A DNA stretch of 64,000 bases from the NCBI GenBank assembly GCA_026874595.1, contig CM049318.1, forward strand, positions 33,005,956-33,069,955. Direction: 5' to 3'. The position numbers were made by a program, and so were the translations under genes. Shown here one piece after another: positions 57,035 through 64,000 of the stretch. The notes under the pieces were generated by a model. That model did no database searches, was not told where the DNA came from, and saw nothing but the letters and a program-made list of their open reading frames with translations. The stretch is from Sipunculus nudus. Lineage: Eukaryota; Annelida; Sipuncula; Golfingiida; Sipunculidae. Within the stretch, counting starts at the first letter, position 1; the number at the start of each line of letters is the position of its first letter.

Positions 57035-59536
57035 AACTTTGTTAAGTTAGCATTTTAAAAAATGTTGCCTCAAACAAAAAACAATAAAAAATAATAATAA
57101 AGTTTACCCATAAGACCTAAGGGCTTTTAACTGTTAAACCCTTCAATTCAAGACATTTATCTGCGTTGTCCCTTTCGTAAATCATTAAGCAAACCGTTGC
57201 TATGAAATACTATGCAGAAAAGTGGAAAAATATCACTCTTTCAAAAAAAGTAAAAATGTAAATAAAGAAAAATGTTTTGAAATACGTCTCAAATATGTTA
57301 AGGTGTTTCAACTGCTGCTCATTAAGGACTTTGTAATGACACATGTGCAACACATGTGAATCACAAAACATGTTTGCATTTGATGCGTGTAATAGTTAAT
57401 TTGAAAAATAAGCGAAAGGGCACATTTGCAGTGTTGTCAAATCATTGTTCATGGTACTTCAATATATGATTTATATGCCTGTGTATTAATATTTGGTCTT
57501 ACAGTGCTCGTGTGACTGAATTCTGGACTGGTTTGCACAACACGGGAAACAAAATTTCTAATTATGTATGGTTGGACGGGTCGGAGGCGGAGCTGGGCAA
57601 ATTCTCGAATTGGTATCCAGGAGAATCCGATTACGAAGGGACGGACAAGTGCGTCAGAGCAGACTCCACAAGGGGAGTCCCGAAATGGAGGACGAGGAAG
57701 TGCGACAAAAAATATTACTTTTCTTGTGAAATAGATCCGGGTAAGTACATTGCAGAAGTAGTAATAGACATATTCCACCACACTAGCGACATCTGTTGCC
57801 GACGACTGACCCCAAATGTTCGGGTTTGTGATACGTGGCAAAGGAAGGCCGCTTATTTTGTATCTCCAGGGCTTTCGGAAACGTCTCTGACCGACAAAAT
57901 TTCATTCGGAACGCTCAGTCATGGGTGTCTCAACCTGACCAAGTTGAAAACTCTGGCAGTTGGACCTTGTCTATCAAAGTTGTCTCATGAAGAAGTCACT
58001 GACCATTGCCTACCTAAAAACAGTCATTTGTGTAAACGTGGTGCAGACAGTTTACCCTCAGATTTCACTCTTATCAAATAATCATTTAACTTTGAATTTG
58101 CACTCCGAGAGTACACACCTCCGCCAAGTCAACGCATTACCACAATATGGCATTGTCAGAAATGCAGTATTTTTCCTTTTAAAAATTCATGGATCCAGAT
58201 GATGGTCCCAATTAACCAAGAAATTAAATTAATTATTCCTTGTATTATTGCCGAGCCTTTTTTTTAAGTTTAATCAAAATCCGTTTATAACGTTTTGAGT
58301 AATGTTGGCAACAGACAACGAATAGACACAGAACCTGACAAATAACGGTCAAACAAACGCGGGCAAAAATACGCAATAAAATTTTGGCCTGTCTTTTTCT
58401 TCCGACCGAAAGCCTTGTATCTCACATCATTATGTAAAAAATCTACCTTAAAGTTTAATGTGCGATGCCTGAGGGAGTCTCTTGTTTCATTTGACAAACC
58501 AGCAATGCTAGGTCTCTGTTCCCAAATTCAATAGGCACCCGTTACCCGACTGCGCGAGCTCATAAAAAAGTGTTTGATGATGTTTTCCCGTTGTTCAAAA
58601 CAAGGTTATTACACAGCATTTAAATTACTTGCCAAGATGAATAATATATTTTTATAATGTATATAATTTAATTTATTACACTTTACGTTATACGATATAA
58701 TATTTAAGTAAATTGTTTTTATATACCTATAATGTAGTACATTATATACATTTTAATGTATGTTAACATTCATAGAATAAAGTTTGGTAGGTTAGCTTTT
58801 TTATGTATGAAAGGTAAGAAATATATTTTTGTTTCCAAGATTCAGCTGTATTAGTACATTTAGTTACAATTTTATCTCAAATTTATTTCGAATACACTTA
58901 CAACAGAAGCTTCAACAACAGAAGAAAAATAACAGTACCACTTCAGAAATGACCGAGCCAATCATTAGTGTGCACGTGACCACCTCGCTAACCACGAAGG
59001 TGGTTACCACTACCATGACGTCACAGCCTTCAGAAATGACAACTAGGGGGCACGAGACCACACAGCCGGATGCCACAACAGTGACGTCGCAATCTTCAGA
59101 GCCAATCACAAGTGTGCACCTGAACCCTTCGCAAGCCGTCCAGGCGGTTACTACAACAATGACGTCACAGCACTCAGAGTCAACAACAAGTGTGTACTTG
59201 ACTTCTTCGCAAACCACACAATCGATACCTACCGCAGAGTACATGCCATCTGAGACGACTACAGTTATGCAATTGACCCCTGCACAAACCACACAGCCAG
59301 TTACCAGAATGGTGACGCCACAGCCATCCGAGCCGACTGTAGGTGCGCATGTGAATTCTTTGCAAACAAGCCATGCAGGCACAACCGATGTAACGCCGGG
59401 ACAAAATATTTCTACCACAAACACAGTTGACGTCATGCGCTCCCTTTCATATGACACCACAAATTCCGATAACCGTGTCAGTCGCCCTTTTCTTTTTTCT
59501 GATACTTTCTGGAGATATCAAGGCGTACAAAGATAA
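51576..59536 (+). CDS. Secreted CTLD protein with mucin-like tail (whole locus)
   Basis: Gene-level entry. Exon 1 is 51,576-51,760 (phase 2 out), exon 2 is 57,505-57,740 (phase 2 in, 1 out) and exon 3 is 58,947-59,536 (phase 1 in, stop TAA). All junctions keep frame. The product is about 336 residues: a signal peptide, one CTLD, then a Thr/Ser-rich tail expected to be heavily O-glycosylated. No membrane span follows before the stop, so secretion is the simplest reading unless splicing continues past exon 3. The CTLD is split at a different place and phase from the CTLDs of the minus-strand gene, so the two are not simple duplicates. Confidence 0.7.
51765..52415. other. Intron 1, 5' part
   Basis: No repeat or coding feature that I can support. 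Confidence 0.4.
52419..52955. repeat. Tandem repeat, three units of about 179 bp
   Basis: Units begin CCCTGTC..AGTCCCAA near 52,421, 52,600 and 52,779. They share TTAGGTTAAGC, TTTAACATTGTTAAAAATCAT and GTGCGCCATACGATTTTCG. The third is cut short. They lie in intron 1 of the lectin gene. Confidence 0.9.
52960..54355. other. Intron 1, middle part, no feature
   Basis: AT-rich with no supported coding or repeat structure. A poly-C run of about 19 follows at 54,371-54,389. Confidence 0.4.
54957..55110. mobile_element. Partial copy of the GAGTCC-array MITE
   Basis: CACTGATGTAGTCGAGTCC and further GAGTCCGAGT words match the left-hand array of the hAT-like element at 28,096. I see no matching right end within 500 bp. 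Confidence 0.5.
55550..56575. repeat. Minisatellite-like array, six units of 160-182 bp
   Basis: Units start AGGAG..GT..GGTCAAAAG near 55,569, 55,729, 55,908, 56,069, 56,251 and 56,432. Each carries AACTCGATCTGTAAC, GTCATTATCTGCC, CAAAAATCAGG and ATCTGCAGGCATTG. The array ends in GACGGAAGGACGGAAGGACG. Minus-strand ORFs repeat with the units and are not genes. Confidence 0.92.
56964..57029. repeat. (TA)n microsatellite
   Basis: About 66 bp of TA, within intron 1 of the lectin gene. Confidence 0.95.
57505..57740 (+). CDS. Exon 2: CTLD C-part
   Basis: The acceptor is TTTGGTCTTACAG and the donor is CCGG/GTAAGT. It encodes EFWTGLHNTG, then YVWLDGSEAELGKFSNWYPG, then DKCVRADS, then KWRTRKCDKKYYFSCE. 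All late CTLD landmarks are present. The EPN/QPD site reads GESD and the WND site reads WRT, so the usual calcium and sugar ligands are only partly kept. Confidence 0.88.
57745..58940. other. Intron 2
   Basis: The exon 2 frame stays open to 58,081 if unspliced, but the consensus donor and the composition change after 57,740 favour splicing. The rest is AT-rich. Confidence 0.5.
58947..59536 (+). CDS. Exon 3: Thr/Ser-rich mucin-like tail
   Basis: Entered at CCACTTCAG/AA, which supplies the two bases that phase 1 requires. The exon encodes about 195 residues rich in Thr, Ser, Gln and Val, arranged as six repeats of 22-29 residues. Each opens with SE and most carry TSVHLTPSQTTQ- and VTTTMTSQ-like blocks. 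Such a tail is typical of O-glycosylated stalks. It ends at TAA with no hydrophobic anchor. A frame open further upstream (from 58,829) is AT-rich and out of phase with exon 2. Confidence 0.7.
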
Positions 59537-59539
59537 CTT

Positions 59540-60926
59540 TAAAGAAATGAAACTGAACTTTTAGAGCAGGTTTGTAAACAGTCACTAAGAGCGATGATTG
59601 GCGGAAGGACAGGCATGGAACTGAACGCCAAAAGCAGGTTTGTCCGAATTTATTGATAGTTATTGAATGAAAAGACTGCCAATCATTAAATAACATTCAG
59701 CTTGATTATAATTCGAAATATCAAGGTCTTTTTTCAGCCCTTACCCATATCTGAAATTTTTATATCGTTGACTTGTGGATATTTAGAGGAATTTTTTTAT
59801 TAATCGTAATAATGAAGTATAAGTTCATATCACGTTAACCAGCTATTTTCCAAAAAGTGTATCTTCTATATTTTTTTCATGAATAAATAACTGCAATTCC
59901 TAAAGTGTCACCCTTCCCTGGTACATTATATTGTCCGACTGGATAACAGAGACCTATATATATAGGGCGTGTTTTTGGACAAATTTTGGTTACATATCTT
60001 GATACAACTAAAGGCGCTATGGCGATCCGGTTCATATAGCTTTAATCCAGTCGTCCAACAAAGCTGAACCGAAAATTATTCTACACGAATTAAAGTGAGA
60101 TCTCGCGACAGTAGCCCGGAACAAGCACAAGTATAAATAATTTTTTATATTCTTTTACCATATGTTTGTCCTAAAAACTCATTATGAACTTTATCACCCC
60201 CCCCCCCCCCCCTTAGAAGATAAACCAACACTGTCTCAAACTACATATATTTATTTAATAATTCTTTATATTTTCATAAAGAGCCATGTTATACCCTGTG
60301 GTATAATTACAAATACCCTTAAATCAATAATAAATTTGAAAGAACTGGAACTGGACAAGATTTTAAAAGAGCTCAATATAGATCCGCCAATTAGCGTTTG
60401 TTGTTGCTTTGAGGTCAAATGGAGTTGAATTCTGAGGGGACAGATTGTTTATACAAAGGACCATTATACCAGTAAAGTCCCATTAGTGAAACTTATGTAC
60501 CGGCTGTCGGATGAAAGGACCTTTCTGACTCGATTAAACATATTAGCTGAACATGTAGTCGTCCTTTACATGGAAGTCAAGGTCCTGTTAAATGAGCTCA
60601 GCAAATGGCCAGGCCGTGGTGATCCAAAATATTATGATCTTGATCAATTAGCATAAGTGGTCGCTAACAAATGTTTAACAGGTTTATTGACACATGACAA
60701 AATGCGCTTGTCTGCCCAGAAATTCAAGGTCACTTTACTTTGTCTTTGAATATAGAAATTATTATGCTTCATTAAAAGCTCCTTATTAAGACCAAATTAG
60801 TGCTCTAAAGTCTACTTATTCTATTTTGTTATAGATACTTTGTAAGGGGTATGCTACTACGTAGGCCTAAAACAGTGCTGGGGCCAGAGATTCTAATTCT
60901 GTAAGATATAATAAGATACGGGTTTT

Positions 60927-60984
<58 letters not shown>

Positions 60985-61025
60985 GTAATATCATATCACA
61001 TATGATTTGACCGGCTTGCTGAAAA
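59540..61025. other. 3' flank, no gene seen
   Basis: Contains a poly-C run at about 60,197-60,212 and (TA)n at 60,929-60,981. AATAAA at about 59,882 could serve as a distant polyadenylation signal for the lectin gene. Confidence 0.4.
60929..60981. repeat. (TA)n microsatellite
   Basis: About 53 bp of TA. Confidence 0.95.
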
Positions 61026-61031
61026 GGAATA

Positions 61032-61207
61032 CAGTGGAAACCCGCCTTGCGACGTTCCCACATTAGCGCCCACTCCACAACTATAACCACTTTTCATGGT
61101 CCCGAATATACGACCCAGGTAACTTAGAATTTCAAAACTGCGACAATCCACAAACTAGGACCACAATCGTCACTCCCTAAGGTGGTCGTAATTGTGGGGT
61201 TCCATTG
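61032..61207. mobile_element. Pogo/Tigger-like MITE
   Basis: The left end CAGTGGAAACCCGCCTTGCG and the right end (reverse complement CAATGGAACCCCACAATTAC) are inverted over the outer part. TA flanks both sides. At 176 bp with no coding capacity, the CAGTGGAA start and TA target fit the pogo branch of Tc1/mariner. Confidence 0.7.
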
Positions 61208-61214
61208 TACATTG

Positions 61215-62850
61215 AATAGTTAGGAATTTAATAAAAATACATAAAATTATGTGTAAAAGCTAATCAACTGCAGGCTAGATTGTATTATCACAAGAATATA
61301 TCGCAATCTTAATTAAATGACTGTTTATAAAATTTCTGAAAACTTCTTATCTTGTTATTTCTGGCAAACAAATCTAAATAAAGGAAGCTTTCTTGTATAC
61401 TCCAGTTATAATAATAGAGATAAGAAAAAAATCTACAAGCCTCCGCCAAGTGGGGTCACTATTTTAAGATGCTCCCGAATTCATATTCCCAGGTTCGTTC
61501 GGGCATAAGTTGTGCGAATATTACTGATAACGTTCCGGAATTCAGATCATATGCCGGATCCACACTTAAATCTAATCGACTCTTAATTGCCCCTTTTCCG
61601 AAATGTCCTGATTTTCATTGGATTCACAAACACAAGAACATGCCTGTGATGAACATAGGCCTAGCAGTGGTGGCAACTATTAGGTCTGTGGCTAAATATT
61701 AGAACGAGGCTAAAAAAAATGGGTTACCCCTCCTAATCGTAGAACAAAGCTATTTCTATTTTTTCTTACGGATTTAATTATAATCAGATAGTAAAGACAA
61801 GTTGTGTCATAACAAAAGTGTGTTAATATTTTCATAATTTTATATTAAAGAATAGCCTTCTTTCTCTCATAACTCAATCACTACCCTTGTGTCAGTATTG
61901 TGTTTAACGGGACAATATTTCTTTCACACCATCAGTTTAATTTTGCTATTAAAAAATTGGCAAGCAAAAAAAAAAAATAAATCCCACCACAGAGTCTCAG
62001 TGCCTCGCATACGGCTGTTTAATACCTGTTGTTTAATATGGCTCTGCTTGTTGGTTAACACAGTCTACGTGCGCGAGAATCAGTCAGCGAGAATATGTAT
62101 TACATTTTCTGGACCAAGTCATTCAGGTGCGTTCAAAGACAGAAGCGGATTCAGATGAGGGGTCCCGGGGGTCCTGGGACCAGATATATCGACATACCTT
62201 TTTAAAATTTAATTTCTTGTAAAATTTGTTTAATATATATCTTAAAATTTACTTTCCTATTTGATCAAATAACAGGTAATAAATCAACCTGAGCCATTTC
62301 GAGTAAAGTAAGAATATTTTAATCACAGCATATATAATTTTATTTTGTTAGTTAATGCATGCATATAAAATGTAATTGTTTTAGACAAAGGTCATTGATT
62401 CATTCCCAACACAAACACTAGAGACTGTAACACATTATGTATTTTAATTACTATATCATTGTATTTTATATTATGTACTAAGTTCAGGTATGAATACATA
62501 CCTTGTTACAAAAATTGTTTAAGATGGTTTATTATTTTAAAATGTGAAATGCATATAATTGTTTTAAAAAAAATGTTTTATTCTGTACATTGTAAAATGT
62601 TCACATTGATGGAACTTTTGGCCCGGGGCCACACTTCCAAAATAGCATTTCAGTCATTCATTCATGTTTATTTTGAAATAAGAACAAATCACGGTACTTT
62701 GTACAAAATAAATAACTCTCCACCCAGTGTCCCTGATAGGGAGTACTCCTTAATTGCTGCCTTCTAACCAAGCGCCATTTCGGCCCTCTGACAGGAGGGT
62801 CTACGATCAGCGTACTGACATCTGGTGGAGAGCTTTGGTACTTGAGCAAA
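61215..62850. other. AT-rich stretch, no gene seen
   Basis: Short ORFs without domain patterns. No paired splice sites found that would continue the possible exon at 62,857. Confidence 0.35.
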
Positions 62851-62856
62851 CTTTAC

Positions 62857-62946
62857 CAAGATTGGCGAAGGCTCCACGGATGCAAAAAATATCCTTGCGG
62901 CTGAAATAAGAAAAAGAATAAGTATTGCAAGCCAACCCACACCCAT
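62857..62946 (-). CDS. Possible signal-peptide first exon of an unseen gene
   Basis: ATG at 62,946 opens MGVGWLAILILFLISAARIF, a strong leader, then FASVEPSPIL up to a donor CTTG/GTAAAG in phase 0. Downstream coding exons on the minus strand were not found in the 3.3 kb before the plus-strand lectin gene's end. It could be the start of an overlapping or decayed gene, or chance. Confidence 0.35.
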
Positions 62947-62949
62947 TTG

Positions 62950-63720
62950 ATCCACTCCTGCTGGTATTGCCGTATGAAATGTTGATACATTTGTTAGGTA
63001 ACCTGAATATTCCTCAAGTGTAATAGGATGTAAGCCAAGGGGATCTATTATTTAATAACATAATGCGGTTTAGGATCTTTAAAACTGATAAGTGTACGTT
63101 TACATCATTCCGAGAGCGGTGTATGATCGTGAGAAACGATAAGAATCAAATGTATTGATATATAGAAGTGTTCTTTGTCCTTAACGTGTATTGACTTGTT
63201 ATCTGGCTTGCCGTCACTCGTGACTTCAAGATTGTTTACATAAGAACACACATCCGGTTAAGATGTACACGTATACGCAAAAGGAAGCCGGGTCATCAGT
63301 TTCATTTCATGCACATGGTGAATTGTAACAGGTAAGTCTCTGCGAAACGTTGCAGATATGTAGGTATACATCATATACAGCAGCACCATGTTTAAGTACT
63401 ATACTTGTAAGTCGGGGTTACAGGGGTTTCAAAGCTAGGCCTGTGCCTATCCCTTTTCCGAATCTCAGAACATTGAAAGTGCTTGGAAACCTCCCCTTTC
63501 AAAATCTTAAATCCCCCAGCTAAGGTCTCATCATGGCCGGCTACGTTTCGATGTAACTTTAATAAGTCCTGTATGTTAAACTCCTATATGTTAAATCATT
63601 TTTATTAAAGGGTCATGCTATTCAATATTGTCACATAAGGCCAAATCAAAATAAATAATTGTTCTAAGGAATCGCTTCGATCATCCACGAGTTTTGTGTA
63701 AATATGCACCCTCAGAGGTC
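62950..63720. other. Spacer, no gene seen
   Basis: No supported feature. Confidence 0.4.
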
Positions 63721-63721
63721 T

Positions 63722-63724
<3 letters not shown>

Positions 63725-63778
<54 letters not shown>
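63725..63778. repeat. (TA)n microsatellite
   Basis: About 54 bp of TA near the window end. Confidence 0.95.
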
Positions 63779-63780
<2 letters not shown>

Positions 63781-64000
63781 TTGCTAATTGTTACTCTTCC
63801 GTGAATTCCTACCAAGAAATCATTACATTATAAAAAAGTGCAATATTTGAAATTCACTAAGGTATTATCGAAAATACATATAAACTGTGTGTTGCTCATA
63901 GGCAGAATTCCAAATACTGTGGCATCTTTTTTTTTATCCTTTCTTCAAATTGACGAGATACTTGTCTCGACCGGATATCTAAAAAAAAGTCGCACGCTCT

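Noticed and set aside
57741-58081. Read-through of lectin exon 2 to the stop at 58,081
   Set aside because: The consensus GTAAGT donor, the end of the CTLD pattern at FSCEIDPG and the in-phase mucin-like exon favour splicing; a retained-intron isoform cannot be excluded.
58912-59460. 182-codon minus-strand ORF opposite the mucin-like exon
   Set aside because: Shadow of the Thr-rich repeats on the other strand; Val/Cys-rich low complexity and no splice support.

Overview
The window is AT-rich, intron-rich eukaryotic DNA with no operons and no long uninterrupted ORFs. I read it as a metazoan, most likely a marine invertebrate and probably a bivalve mollusc. The reasons are C-type-lectin-like (CTLD) and WSC exons joined by phase-1 introns, tRNA-headed SINEs, many (TA)n microsatellites and many small DNA transposons. 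The species call is inference. Exon limits below come from reading splice sites and phases by eye, without transcripts.

Layout. (1) 0.7-10.6 kb, minus strand: a multi-exon lectin-type receptor gene. From its start at 10,564 the exons give a signal peptide, the N-half of a CTLD, a two-exon WSC-like domain, the C-half of a CTLD, then both halves of a second CTLD. Less certain downstream exons give a stalk, one membrane span and a cytoplasmic tail. All eight junctions inside the confident part keep phase. (2) 11.3-11.9 kb and 29.2-29.8 kb, minus strand: two paralogues of a small two-exon protein with an N-myristoylation-type start; the first has a damaged second exon. (3) 12.7-23.2 kb: a diverged inverted duplication. 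One arm is split by a 5.6-kb CACTA-like transposon whose uninterrupted target lies in the other arm, so the ends and the 3-bp target duplication can be read directly. (4) 24-41 kb: three copies of a repeat, two of them inside a roughly 4.9-kb direct tandem duplication (30,756-35,687 and 35,688-40,805). The duplication carries foldback elements and a conserved 67-nt exon-like segment. (5) 41-50.5 kb: further diverged direct duplications, a 902-bp inverted-repeat element, a SINE and microsatellites. (6) 51.6-59.5 kb, plus strand: a second lectin gene with signal peptide, one CTLD split by a 5.7-kb intron, and a Thr/Ser-rich mucin-like tail built from about six repeats. Two tandem arrays lie in its introns or gap. 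(7) 59.5-64 kb: a small pogo-like MITE and a possible signal-peptide first exon on the minus strand.

Functionally the two lectin genes would make surface or secreted recognition proteins; neither CTLD set keeps the classical EPN/QPD and WND calcium-sugar ligands. The strongest oddity is that the WSC module sits inside a CTLD, at its mid-domain phase-1 intron, as a frame-neutral two-exon cassette.
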